Origin: Ephydatia muelleri
Lineage: Eukaryota > Porifera > Demospongiae > Spongillida > Spongillidae
Direction of reading: 5' to 3'
Length of the DNA stretch: 64,000 nucleotides
Assembly (NCBI GenBank): GCA_013339895.1
Contig: JABACO010000009.1
Coordinates: 5,486,891 to 5,550,890 of the forward strand
The translations under genes were made by a program, and so were the position numbers. Positions 34,633 to 47,100 of the stretch are shown in pieces (the first letter of the stretch is position 1; each line of letters opens with the position of its first letter). The notes beneath the pieces were generated by a model that was not told the DNA's origin, made no database searches, and worked only from the letters and a program-made list of their open reading frames with translations.

Positions 34633-35445
34633 ATGTCTGTTCTAGACGCGAAACTGATCTTATTGTTCACTCTGCTGGGAACAGCACTGGCTTTTAGAAC
34701 CGCGCTAAGCGAGGCTGAAGGAAACCTCCCATTGCAGGATGATCTTACGGAAATGAAAGATGAGGAGCTTGAACTGACTCTACAGCAAGATACAGCTCAA
34801 CTCATGCTAGCGTATGCGAAAATTGCTGAAGAACACGCAGAGGTATATATTTATAATGACTGCTATATCATATGTTGCACTGATGCCAGTATAAACATGT
34901 GTCCTATTCATTTTCAGCCGCATCTAATATTTATTATAAATGTATTTTTGTAGCTGCTACAGTTTCAACACGAAGTCATGAAGATGGGATTGTTTTGCGA
35001 TCCATGCAAGTCTGTTGTTGGTTATTTGCTTGACTTTGCGATGAGTGACAAAATAAAGGCAAGTGTCTCTAGATGTAATTATCAGTTCTGCTCCATACCC
35101 CGTATACATGACTATCCATACAGGATATAGTTAAGGGCGAGCTAGAGACAAAGTGCAGCAGTTTGTCGTTTGTGCTAAAAACTGGCGTAAGTGTAGATTT
35201 CAAAGTTATATATCCACGATTATTAAGTGCCTCCTTGTACGGATGTACAATGAAGTGTAGCTTCGTTGTGGATCATTTCTTTGAAAGTCTGTGGAAATCC
35301 ATTCGTGACCACCGAAATGCGGTAAGTCGTGAAAATTTATCTTCATCGTAGATATATATAAACAATGCATGGATTTTTTTCACTGTCAACGTCATTAACT
35401 ATACAGGATGCTGAATTACTGTGCCGATCAGTACAGACGTGTTAA
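34633..35445 (+). CDS. Secreted saposin-like protein, gene 2 (five exons)
   Basis: Exons: 34633-34842, 34954-35058, 35124-35186, 35256-35321 and 35407-35445 (TAA). Intron 2 has a GC donor (AAG/GCAAGT); the others are GT-AG. The product has 160 residues: signal peptide MSVLDAKLILLFTLLGTALA, an acidic stretch (ALSEAEGNLPLQDDL ...), then a saposin B-type domain. Its six Cys lie at relative positions 1, 4, 32, 43, 70 and 76 (CDPC, TKC, CSFVV, LLCRSVQTC). Exons 2-5 have exactly the same lengths as in gene 1 (105, 63, 66, 39 nt), so the pair arose by duplication. The intron 3 acceptor (AATGAAG) is weak; gene 1 has a clearer TTGTAG at that site. Confidence 0.85.
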
Positions 35446-36154
35446 AGCGCAAATGAATTCTGAGTTACCTCCGTTATCGTAGCATATGACGCTAGTGATT
35501 GCGTTTTCATCGTACTTAGCATAGCTAGTCGTGCATTTCTGTGCATTTTATGTTGACAGAAATTACAAAACAAGAGGAATTACTAATTCTGCACAGCCGG
35601 TCTAAAGACTGATCGGTTTTCCCTGACCCCTTCGGAGTAATAGCGATACAATATTATTCAACGGATCAATTCAGGACTTGACTATTTAATGTCTATTGTC
35701 ATGAATGTCCCCCGCGGGGGACGAGTGTGCCCCATGGGGGACACAACATCATATTGATGGCGCTTTGTCAGGGTGGAGCATTGCTGCATTCTAAAAGTAA
35801 TTTATAAAACACCTTAAACTCTGGGCGGAAGTAATCGGGGCTAGATTCTTTACAACTTTATTACAAACTTACAACTTAAAAACATCTTCTTTTGAACAGT
35901 GTGCAATTTGTGTTGAAAGCTTACGTAAATTCTGGTCTGAGTACGAGTCATGGAGTTGTTAACAGATCGAGTTCCATGTGTTTAAGCTGTTGCAGACTTG
36001 CAGGACTGCCGATCGACACCAGCAGTCATTTTTGTGAACTAAACACGTGCCTATTCAAAAAAATGCCACGTATTTTGTGAATTGGAAAGGTCAGCTGTTT
36101 TCACGTTACGCTATGTGCAATTAAAGCAGATAAAAGTCAACGCACTGTGTATGG
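35446..36154. other. No recognised gene; GC-rich palindromes
   Basis: Short palindromic GC blocks (GTCCCCCGCGGGGGAC and GTGCCCCATGGGGGACAC, about 35706-35742) occur here. A related CTCGTCCCCCGCGGG lies at 36909. They may be the ends of an older mobile element that holds the hAT relic between them. No coding signal was seen. Confidence 0.4.
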
Positions 36155-36775
36155 CCAAGGCCGTTGTAACGGGGGGGGGGGGGGGCTTAAGCCCCCCCCA
36201 AAAAAAAAAATTTTGGTGCAGCATATAAACGTTGATGTTATAGTACGCGCGGTACCTCACATTCCGGTATTGCATTAGAACGAGAAAGTGTGGTCAGATG
36301 TCCATGTTGAAGTACGTCACATAGCAGCCTTCCAATTAAAAAGTATAATTCAATTTCTGCAACAACTCAATTCAGCTCAACGTCAGCTATACACAGAGGT
36401 ATTGAAGCTTGCAAAATTTATTCTTGTAATGCCAACAACAAATGCAGCTAGTGAACGAACGTTTAGTGCCCTTAGACGCTTGAAGACATGGCTGAGGAGT
36501 ACCGTGCATCAGTCTCGGTTAAACTGGTGCATGATTTTACATGAGCATAAAGATGATACAGATATGTTAGACCTTCAAGCAGTGGCAAATGACTTTGTAT
36601 GCCATAATTCAAGCCGCCACAGTGTATTTGGAACATATGCCGTTTAATGCATACTGTATAGAATGTACATTTAAGTGTCGTACTTTTCTATGCATCGTTT
36701 TATCAAGATCATGAATATTAATTAGCCCCCCCCCCCCCCCCCCCCCTCAAATTTTTGTGATTGACTATGGCCATG
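36155..36775 (+). mobile_element. Short hAT relic with 5-bp target duplication
   Basis: TATGG flanks both sides (36150-36154, 36776-36780). The ends CCAAGGCCGTTG and TGACTATGGCCATG are imperfect inverted repeats followed by G/C homopolymers. Inside, an intact C-terminal hAT frame at 36288-36647 contains VMPTTNAASERTFSALRRLK, then WLRSTVHQSRLNWCMILHEH. The N-terminal and catalytic parts are missing. Confidence 0.75.
36288..36647 (+). pseudogene. hAT transposase C-terminal domain
   Basis: The 119-codon open frame carries the dimerisation motif NAASERTFSALRRLKTWLRS with downstream RLNWCMILHEHKD. It is the most intact hAT C-terminus in the window, but no DDE core precedes it, so it cannot act as a transposase alone. 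Confidence 0.8.
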
Positions 36776-37049
36776 TATGGTTAACAGTAAGACGCTGCAC
36801 CATGGTTTTTTGGGCCCAGAGATGAAGAATTAACCTGCATTGGGAGCTTTACATGATAATACACTCCATATGAATGCCTACAATCTGAATTACTGTCCCA
36901 CGAAACACTCGTCCCCCGCGGGAACTTTCAGGACTAAACAGTGATGGTGTGTATCAGTTGAGTTATAATTACAGTTATTAAGTTTGAGTTAAGTTCAATT
37001 AGACTATTGCAAAGGCATTACACTGGTTACTGCTTGCCTCTAGCTGTGA

Positions 37050-37450
37050 CATCTGTTGGTGTTGGCACCACAGAGATCTTTACTGTATCTGGCGGGGGCC
37101 ATACCATCTTTGACCTATGTTCTTCACCATGTAACATGGATGAAATTTGTGGGACTGGAGTCAACTAGAACATTGTCTATATCGCTGGTGACAAAGAGAA
37201 CTAAGGCTATGAAGAACTTTGTCCATCAGTCGCTGATAAAAACTGGGTCCACCAGTAAAACCAAACGGTGTCCTACGTAATACATACAGTCCCATGCTTG
37301 GCCAGGACAAAAAGCTGTCTTCAAACGACCTTCTTCTTGCACAGGAAGCTGGCAGTACCCTGCCGGATTGCAGATCCAGTTTTGCTTGAACCGTGCAAAC
37401 ATGTCTTGTGTACTTCATCAGGTAGTGGAAGAACTTTCTAATTTCATAAC
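37050..37450 (-). pseudogene. Ty3/gypsy reverse transcriptase fragment
   Basis: Minus-strand reading gives GLYVLRRTPFGFTGGPSFYQ followed by RLMDKVLHSL (about 37295-37205), matching the gypsy RT block 'MPFGL.NAP.TFQRLMD.VL'. After a frame change it reads DIDNVLVDSSPTNFIHV (about 37185-37130), a degraded version of the catalytic YxDDIL region (FLDD to DIDN). No flanking LTR or other Pol domain was seen. Confidence 0.7.
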
Positions 37451-39990
37451 TCATGATTGAAGTTAGTTAATTAAGGTATTTGATGGTCAGTGATTAATTC
37501 ATGTTTCTGAGTATAATTGCTGTTTATAGACAAACTTAATAAGCCATCAAGCATTAAATTATATTTAATTTTAATAACTCGGTATTTAAATTAGTAACTT
37601 GAAAATTAATCAATCCAAGCCAAATGCATTGATTAAAAGTAGTTATTAAAATCAAATATAGATTATTACAGATTGCCGTGATGAATTTGATTTTTAAATA
37701 TTTGAATTTAGGTACCCAACCGTTTAAGTTTGCACCTAGACTATTTGCTTAATCAGAGCCATCTAAAACCAAAATATCAACGAACTAACTGACTTCAATA
37801 TTAAGCTATAACCATTTAAACCTATCCTATTCATTCATGGACACCCTGTATAATGAGCTGTTATGCAGTGGAGCAGATAGTGTAGTATTGGATTAATTTA
37901 TCCATCGCAATTGCTAGCATGTTTCGTAAGAAGTTCAGAAAAATTCGTTCAGTTCATGGAGGTGGACTTTGGGAAAGCTCGGCTTAACAAGACTATTAAG
38001 CATGCTAAAGGTAAAGGTGGCGTTTAAGATAAGCACGCTACATGTACTTACCAATATCATATAGACACTGTTCTATTGGACAAATCGTTTTTTGCAAAGA
38101 GAGTACTGTATGTAAATCTGCAAACTCTTGACTCTTTTTTTCAGTTTTTGCGTCCATTCAACTGGCACGATACAAATTCCAGTCCTGATCAGAATGATAA
38201 AATGGGGCGGCTACTTCTGTGTGTCATTTACTGTACTGATGTGCCCACGTATTGGGCTGATCATGATATTACTCGCTTACCGTTTACTTAGGGTTGGTTC
38301 CTTCGCAAAGATCGTTTAAGTACGCCCCGTTCTTTCCTGCCAAAATTACAATCATATTGACTCGAAAACGTAGCATAAATTATAATTCAGACCAAGTGCA
38401 TGTATGGTCTTGTGTATAGCGATGGTTAAGTGTTTTTAGGAGCCTTTTTTTTAATTTTATTTTTACTCGGAATGTCATTAGGAAAGCTACGATATGTGGT
38501 CGCAAAACTGACTTTGTATAATGAGATGCGGCTAGAAATTTTGGGGAATGAACATTCAAGTTTACTTGTGCTACAGTAATGGGCAATGCCCAATAACTGT
38601 GCAGTGCCCAGTTCGGAAACAAACCCATCTCATCTAGCTTATAAAGTAGATCAATTCAATTCAAAAGTTTTCCCCTTGGATCTCAGTCAATCAGTTAACA
38701 GCAGCATCTGGTTCTGATCAAGGCACTTCTTCTAGAATCTCATGCCACGCAAACCTTCAATAGCAATTTCGGAATCTGATGGAGCTGTCATTGCTTCCGC
38801 ACTCGGCAGGATCATAAAAATGTAGATTTGATATAATGAAAAGAGGTACAAGATGCGATAGTGTAGCCTTGCACGATACAGTTTGCAACGGTCATTTTAG
38901 TCATGTTATTATCATAGTTAGGCTCAGGTACACGTATATGTAAAAGAATATCTAGGTAGAACCATACACTTCAAATTAATTAAATGTGCATTTAAAAGGA
39001 CCAATTTGTGCTGTTTTTTTCTAGTTACCAGTGATATGGACAATGGGGAGGAGGCATCGAAGGAGGAGGTGTTTGCAGGGAAAAGGTTGGCTTTTGGGGA
39101 GTCAGGCATCATCACTTTGTTGGCTGCCACCGTTTCAGCTCATTGTCTCAACTTACATAAGTTGATTTAATGAAATGGATGAAGGCTAAAATACCTTTGA
39201 TTGTTAAGCTCTTCCAGGGCAACATATATTCCCGGAGGCATAATGATTTCGTATCGAGGAGAATAAAAAAGCGAGGTCAGAAATGTCAAACCACCTTTCT
39301 GCATATTACTGCTATTATTCGTAATCTTTTTTACTCATACATATGTAACGTGTCCAAATGAGTTAAAAAAAATTATGAATTATAGCAGTAATATGCAGAA
39401 ACATACCAACAGTTCTGTACTGAGATCCAGAGATACAAAGGTCGGGGGGATACATTAAACAACCATGTTCTGGCGAGGAATACGTACACTTGGCGTGTAG
39501 TCTCCAGCCTCGCGTTGCAGGCGCTTCGATGACGCGCCAACCGAAATTTTCATTATCCCATCACCTTTGAAAAGGGGATATGTTATAAAGCGCACGTTTT
39601 TAGTCGAAAAACTTACGGCCACGCCACTTTCCAATCTTCAAGCCACACGACAAAACAGGTTACACGCTCATAGCCAACACAACGCCAATGAAACTGTCGG
39701 ACAAAGTCAGTATGTCCAATATTTTTAACGACGCTCTAAAAAGCCCACACACATAATTAAACCTTTCCCCCCCCCCCCCCCCAGTGGTGGCGCGAGGGTT
39801 ATCAGCGCCCGGGGGCAGGACAATGTATTAGCGCCCCTAGCCTCTGTACTTCAATAGTTAAGAGCCAAAACAAATCAGCAGCTAGGGGTCTGGGGCGGAG
39901 CCCCAGAAGCTAACGCATTTTCTCGAATCGATAGCATTGTTAGCAACAAATTTGCTATGTGGCAATGATTGTGGGAAACTGTGAATATAA
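37451..39990. other. AT-rich DNA without recognised gene
   Basis: An exon-like stretch at about 39029-39168 follows a pyrimidine-rich TTTTTTTCTAG acceptor and stays open (DMDNGEEASKEEVFAGKRLA ...). It matches nothing I know. Otherwise nothing was recognised. Confidence 0.4.
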
Positions 39991-40249
39991 TAATTGGGAC
40001 AGTTTCCGCGAAAATTGCCCCACGGTTAAAATGTTTTAAAAATGCATCGCGTTTGAATCGCTATAACTTCCCAACGGATAACGCTATCGACTTCCTACTT
40101 TCAATTCTTCATAGTGGAATGGTGTAGTATGAAGTGTTGAAAATGGGAAGTCGATAGCGTTAACCGTTGGGAAGTTATAGCGATTCAAACGCGATGCATT
40201 TTATAACATTTTAACCGTGGGGCAATTTTCGCGGAAACTGTCCCAATTA
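39991..40249. mobile_element. Palindromic MITE, about 260 bp
   Basis: The left arm starts TAATTGGGACAGTTTCCGCG and the right arm ends CGCGGAAACTGTCCCAATTA. Pairing continues inward through ATTGCCCCACGGTTAAAATG and GCATCGCGTTTGAATCGCTA to about 40100. The loop is about 50 nt. It lies inside a larger block framed by C/G homopolymers (39765-40590) that may be another element. Confidence 0.8.
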
Positions 40250-40551
40250 TTTATACCTATAATTTAATTATAGTTATTATTACATAAATACCAATAAAAA
40301 TACACAAAAACAGTTATGACTGGATGCATCTGGTGAGGATGGCAGTGGCATTGGCTCTCACCAGATGTAAGTTTAGCCTGTTAATTATAAATCGTTTTCA
40401 GCAGTTTTGCAAGTACGTTACGTAGTCTACATGACATCATTAATTTATCATTTGTTTATTTTTGTTAGACAACTTAGAATTTTAAAAAATTCATCCTGAC
40501 GGCGCCCCCCCCCCCCCCCCCCCCCCCTCTCGACCGGCGCCCGGGGGCATA

Positions 40552-40584
<33 letters not shown>

Positions 40585-42628
40585 ACTTTTTGTGCTTATT
40601 CCATCATACACACCGCGTTTTGTTACAAAATACGCTGTAGCTGAGCAGATACTGTCGCAAAAACTGCCCTACGAAATTAACAATTTTTTTGGACAAAAAC
40701 CCGCCAGACGAGGACACGTAGACCACAAAAATGATCAAGTAGGTAGTCGATACATGTAGGAACTAGATTCAAAAAACAAAACCGTACCTTGTCGAATGCA
40801 TTTAGTGGTTTTGGTGCTTTTTAGGTGCGGATAGTGGTGAAAGGGGGGGTGGGGGGGGGGGGGGGGGACAAGGGGGTGCTTAAGCCCCCCCAAATTTAAA
40901 TTATGACAGTATACGATCGATCGTACATGTATACTGCCATATCAGTATCTAATTATTGTCGGTTGTTGGATTCCCATCGCTCGATTTAGTGGATACCGTT
41001 ACGGGCCTAATACGGGGGGGCCAATTATGCAGCATATGAAGTGCAACTCTGCGAGTGAACGGGTAATGTGTTAAAAACGTGCCGTATTCTGATTTATCCA
41101 TCGCTCGTGTTAAATTCTGTGAGATTCGTTCTGCTTTGTCTTTAGCTGTTAAGTTTGTTCTGGTTCGCCGCTGCATTTAGGAGTAGTACTGAAGTGTTTT
41201 TGTCCAGTTTAGTGTGAGATTCAACTTGCTGTCCCGGAGTTCGTTGCATGGGATTGGGCCGTACTGGTAGGCTTTGACAGGCATATCATCTACAGCTGTG
41301 ATTCTGACCTGTGTTTTGTTCCCGAGACGCATTACTGCCAATGAAGAGGCGACAAGTTTTGTTGAGTGATGATGGTCGGAAGTTGAAAAGAATCCAGAAG
41401 GAGTAACACCAAAAAGGAGTCAGCGTACGATCAATTGCAATACAACATGTAGTATCGATAAGATTGCACAACAAGAAACAACATGTGTACCTGTGACTCA
41501 AGTCACTGATGCGTCCGTAAGTGTTTATCGCTTACACTACGACAGGTGGTGACCACCTGTCGTAGTGTAAGCGATAAACACTTACAAAAGGTAATTACCG
41601 TGAGCAGAAGTATCGTGAGCAGATGAGTCGCATCAGAGATAGTCTATATATTATCTCTGGTCGCATGACAGCATCAATTATATTAAAGATGACGCAATTC
41701 ATTCATTAAAGGAATTCAAAAATTACGCGCCGCTGAAATTAACATTTTTGTCTTGATTTTAGTTAAAGAATGCGGCTTCATGAAATATGCACATTATAAT
41801 CAGATCGATTTTATAGAATACAAAAATGTTAGAAATTCAATTTGAACAAAAATTACAAGATGACCGCCTATGTATGGGACCATTTCGGAACGATGTAGTA
41901 CGCGGGATGACACACCCCGACTTGTACCCAGGCCCCTGACGTAATCTCATTTCTCAAATCGCAGTGTTTTCGTGACGTCAAAAGTTGCGTTGATAATTAC
42001 TCACTAAAACCACTCCCACAACTCGTGTGCGATTAGACTTGTTTTCAGCGCAAGGCAATCAAGGCGTTATTAAAATTAATATCCCTAAGATGGGTAGCGG
42101 AAAGTCTCTGCTTTGTTGCTTTGCCCAACTTTGATACTATATAACTTTTCATACACCCCTGAAAAATGGTAATGCTCTCAAGATGTTGGGTCATTGTGCC
42201 TCCTATTTTGTTGTTTGTTTGTTTTTTTATCGTATATGATAATTAGAAAGCAGATAATGTATACGTAACTGTGGGATCACGTGGTGCTAAAAAATAATAA
42301 TCACCTTTTGAATGGCAAACTTGTGGGTTGAGGGTAAGGTCCGATCGGGGTGGGGGAGATGGTTCGTGGTGATCGGAAAGCACCTTAACTACTCGGCTAT
42401 TTTCCCCCTTGCTGCAGTGAGAACAGCTACGGTTGATTGTACAGGTTAGTGACGGGAAAGTAGGCGGTAATTAGCTAAGCGTACAGAGGGGGATTATAAC
42501 ATGCACGCAGACATGAAAATCTCCCGGCCTATGCATGAACGAAACTGCATTTACTAAATTCAGTGCTAGCACACGCACACATATGAATAAGCATACGCGG
42601 GCTTTGCAAACTTCGCTTCCTCTTCCAG
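40250..42628. other. Repeat-rich spacer upstream of UNC13
   Basis: The spacer contains C/G homopolymers (40505-40530, 40555-40585, 40845-40868) and a perfect hairpin at 41517-41585. The 5' exon(s) and promoter of UNC13 should lie here or further upstream. I could not identify the start exon. Confidence 0.5.
41517..41585. repeat. Perfect 33-bp inverted repeat, 3-nt loop
   Basis: GTAAGTGTTTATCGCTTACA... and its exact reverse complement ...TGTAAGCGATAAACACTTAC are separated only by TGA. There are no mismatches across 33 bp. Confidence 0.9.
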
Positions 42629-44141
42629 AAGAATGTAGCGTCTATTCTGTCGTGAGGGTTGAAGAACAATCCCATACAACACGCAAGGCGAATGGTCCCA
42701 AGCCCCAGTGGAACGAAACCTTCCATTTGTAAGTCACGTACGTCGTATCTCCTCTCACTCATTACGTTTGTGATATTCTTGCACGCGTAAATTCTCGGTG
42801 CTCAGTTCAGTGCAGGACTGTGGCGGACCCTTGGTCTTAGAGCTCCACAGGCCTGGGTTCTTCAGCAGCACCTTGTTCGGTCAAACCACCATACCCATGT
42901 ACACGCTGAGGCATTCGGATAAGGTGTGTAGTGATGCTTATTGCAGCGTTAGTGTTTGCGATGGCAGGAGAATCTTGACCTTATGTGTGAAGCTGTTTTT
43001 TTTTGTTGCTTGGAACTCATTATCAAGATGTGCTTGTTCCACAGAAGGTGTGTTTATGATGAAACACATGATTTTTTTGTGATTCACAAACAGCAGCAGG
43101 AAACCTGTGCATTGTGGAGGGTTTTATGTCTGTGTTCTGTGCTCTAGCTAAATCTGTGCCTTTTTGGAGATGTACTACCACCACCACGCCCCCACCACCA
43201 TGCCACCACCACCACGCCACCACCACCACACCACCACCACCACGCCACCACCACCACGCCACCACCACCACGCCACCACCACCACGCCACCACCACCACG
43301 CCACCACCACCACGCCACCACCACCACGCCACCACCACCACGCCACCACCACCACGCACCACCACCACGCCACCACCACCACGCCACCACCACCATGCCA
43401 TCACGCGCACATAAATTAAAAGACATTTGCATATACAGACACATAGAAAAGCATACATATATAAACGCACAAACACACAAAGACACATACACACACACAC
43501 ACTGTACACACACATGTATGCACAGGAATTACATTGCCAGAAGGCCCCTCCCCACTGTGCCTGGCAATTGTGGAAGATCCTTTAATGCATGTATACCATC
43601 TTGTGTTTCCGTACTATATCTGGGTTGCTGGGATTGTTTGTTTTAGTTTGCTATTGCCCATTGCCCCCTTCCAAAATCTGAGCAACATTCCTTAAAACCA
43701 TATAACCCCTTCATTACTCCTGCTTCACAGATTATTTCATTAAGCAACTGCCCACATTATAAAGATTGGTCCGGCAGTTCAACCACTCTTTGTGCCCTCA
43801 GTCAGCATTGTTAGATATTGCAGGAGCACTCTGTTCATATTGGTAGCACCATTAAGTATCCATTGATCCACATGCAGTAAATATAGAGGGACAAATATAA
43901 AGCCAGGTGTGCACAGTATATGGACATGGATGCATTCTTTGAAACACATTCATGTTAATACATGTATCTCAAAGTGAAACTCTATTCTTCCCCACCCGCC
44001 CCATCCCCTCTCCTTATTTCATTTCCCGCACTAAGCCCGGGACAGGTTGGTGGTGCTGCCTCTTCCATCCACAGCCTGATGGCTCTCTGCGTCCAACCAA
44101 GCATCAGCTTCATGTGGACGCCCGATTTGAGCTACCAAAAG
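42629..44141 (+). CDS. unc13: UNC13 C2A-like domain exons
   Basis: Exons 42629-42728, 42806-42923 and 44036-44141 encode [52 protein letters not shown] and finally [21 protein letters not shown] matches the 'PSWEQDF' strand and DARFELP the end of the Munc13-1 C2A region. No cluster of Asp residues is seen, consistent with a calcium-independent C2A that in bilaterians binds RIM or homodimerises. The first strand lies in an unidentified upstream exon. Confidence 0.8.
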
Positions 44142-47100
44142 GTTAACTCCTCAGTTTTGCAGTTTGAAGTGATGCTTTGTGGCCCATGTGCACACACATC
44201 TGCAGAGATCACTAGTACTTTCTACCGGCATGTCTGTGTCATAGTAGCGTGTATACACACATGCAAACACATGCATTGCAACGCACGTGATTGCATTCAA
44301 CATGCGTGTGGTGCTCCCTCCGCGCGCACACATGCTGCTGTGACTTTTCCAATGCAAGTGTGGGTTGGCAAGTTGGAGTGACTTGCTGAATAGCTGAAGG
44401 TGCTTTCATGTGTCCACATGTATACATCTCTGATCCTGATCCTTAGACCAACCAACATGCTCCCTCTCCCCTCCAAACTTTCTGTGTGTGTATTTTAAAT
44501 TACTATTAGCATGTTGTGGTGTTACTTAATTGACCACAGAATGTGTGCCATGACATAGCCACCTTTTACGAGTAATATGAAGTACTGTTGCTTCTCTCCC
44601 AATGCACTGCATCTTGAGCAGGAAGGGTGGGAATGGGGAATAGAGGAATCCAATTATTATGTTTACTTTCAGATTCATAAGCCTACCAGTGTGTTTACAA
44701 TCTATTTGTAAGGTGGCTAGTTTGTTACTTACCGTTGTTTTGCTTAGTTTAAAATGTGTTTTGAAGGAAATACTTTGATAGCATGCATACATCAGTGTGT
44801 CTGGAAGAGCTGATATGTTTTACCCCTCATGTGCACATTGATCTCAAGGGGTTAACATCTCTGCACTGTTAAATGTGGCAGCCAGTTTATCAGACTGTAA
44901 CTTGTGTTATCTTATTTCAGACCTTCCTTCAGAAGTACGTGAAGAACTGGAGGCAAAGCTGGAGAAATTTGGAGATATTCTAGAAAAGGAGGCTGAAGTA
45001 ATGGAGAAACAATACTACCTAATGGTCACAGGAGGACTAGGTAAAAGGTTTTACGAGTGATGGGAGAACAGTAGGATGTGCACATAAGGTTGTAGAGGAA
45101 CGCAAAGGCGTTGATGTGTAAGTAGAAAGTAATTTGCCAGTGTAACTGATCTTGTGTGAACATGTACAAGTGCAAAGCATGTGTTGCCTTGGCCAAGCCT
45201 TCATCAGCTTACTTGGTGTAGCACATTTAGGTGCGCACATACAGACATAGACATAATTGTATGCATGCATCACGATGTATGTATTCACGTTTATAGCATG
45301 CATGTGTTTGTATGTACATGTATGTATGTCATTCTGTACATGTATATTTGTATTCATCACACATTGGTCCTGAACGTTTTGCTGCTACACAGACTTGCCA
45401 AGATCTCGTCCCACCACTCCTGTCTCTGAAGCTGCTGAAAGCACAGTCCTGTCAACAAGTACACTTTCCAGGTATGTCAATGCACCTAGAAGGAATGAAG
45501 GTGGCCCTAGAAGGAATGAAATGTCCCTAACAGGAAGGAAAGTAACCCTAGCAGAGATGAAAGTGCCCGTAACAGGAAGGAAAGTACCCCTAACAGGAAG
45601 GAAAGCACCCCTAACAGGAAGGAAAGTACCCCTAACAGAGATGAAAGTGCCCCTAACAGAAATGAAAGTACCCCTAACAGAAAGGAAAGTAGAAAGGAAA
45701 GTACCCCTAATGGAAATGAAAGGGCCCCTAGCAGGAATGAAAGTGCCCCTAGCAGGAATGAAAGCGCCCCTAGCAAGAAAGAAAGTGCTCAGACCAACCA
45801 GGACCAACCAAGTGTTCAAAAGATGCACAAATCATTGGCTATAGAACGATGGAGAAAGCTTGTGAACCATTCAGAATTCAAGCTATTAGTAAGTTCCTTT
45901 TTTGGCTTTATGCCTATGATTTTCTTGTGTGCACAGGTGAAGCGAAGGCTGCAAGCACAGGGCAAATGGGCTCGCAAAGGAATGTTGGGAAAATCAGCAC
46001 TGATAGATTTGTACGTTTCCTTCCACCAATGACCACCCAATTTCACAATGACTTGTGAGCAAAAATAAGTACTTCTTTTTTTCCCCTCTCCATTCTCCCC
46101 TCTTCCCCTCTCCCCCTCCCCCTCTCCTCCTTACCTCTAGGGTGAAGCAGCTACAGGGAGCTAAACGAATCAACCAGCTGGAAGCACACAGTGGGAAAAA
46201 TGTTACTGCCTTCTGTACCAAGCATGTACGCCTGCCAACCTGTTCCATTTTGTCCTCTCATCTTTGCGTCTTCTTCCTCTCTCGTACCAAACAGCATGGT
46301 TACCTCACGCGTGCAAACACAGCACAAGAAACTCGTCGCAGAGTCCGTGGACGACGACTAATAGATGAGGAAGTGGTAGGTGTGGCCTGCCAATGTGTAG
46401 GAGGCAACATCAGCTTTGTGTTTCCTCCAGAGGCTAATTGTATACCAGAGAGCCATAGAAGCACTCCTGTATCCTGTGTCAGGTACGAGACCACATGTTG
46501 TGTGGTAGTGTCACAACCTCTGGTCTCTAGATCCTGACTCTCACAAGTTTGAGAGCTGGAACGCAATGAAACCAACCTACTGCTCCGAGTGTGGCAGTTT
46601 CATGTGGGGACTGATGAAGCAGGGTGTCAAGTGTACTCGTAAGTTGCTTCAAGTCATGCTGACACAGGATCATGCATACTGTTGAGACCTAAATATGTTG
46701 TGCATTTATCCGGTTAATGCATTTCACCCATTTCAACCCAAAACAAAGCGTATGCAAGTCTTAGTACAACACAGGAATACAATAACAACCAGTCTATGAG
46801 CTGATACAGGCTGAACAGTGATTTTTTAATTGCTTTGTATCAAAGTATTCCAAACTACTTGGGCAACCTGGCTGACAAGCTGCCTAGTCTCTGAATCGCT
46901 TGGCTACATCTGGCCAGACTGTATTTTTCTCTTCAGTTTATTCAACACTTGCATTGAATCTTCTTTTTGGTCACTAAATGTAACATTTTTAGACATCACT
47001 CAATCGCTATCCTGTCGCAATTAAAGACATACATGAGTTACATTTCAGGGCAGTTAATGCTACCATCATTGTTGATTTCACCCTTGCATTTGCACAGTAC

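Noticed and set aside
41517..41585. microRNA precursor
   Set aside because: Perfect arms with a 3-nt loop and no bulges are unlike animal pre-miRNAs. A small fold-back insertion is more likely without small-RNA evidence.
43023..43646. His/Thr/Pro-rich and Trp/Gly-rich frames
   Set aside because: They are translations of the CCA minisatellite in UNC13 intron 2, with equally long frames on both strands.
45385..45828. Minus-strand frame with repeated [14 protein letters not shown], resembling membrane segments
   Set aside because: It is the antisense of the 21-bp coding array of UNC13. Hydrophobicity follows from the complementary codons.
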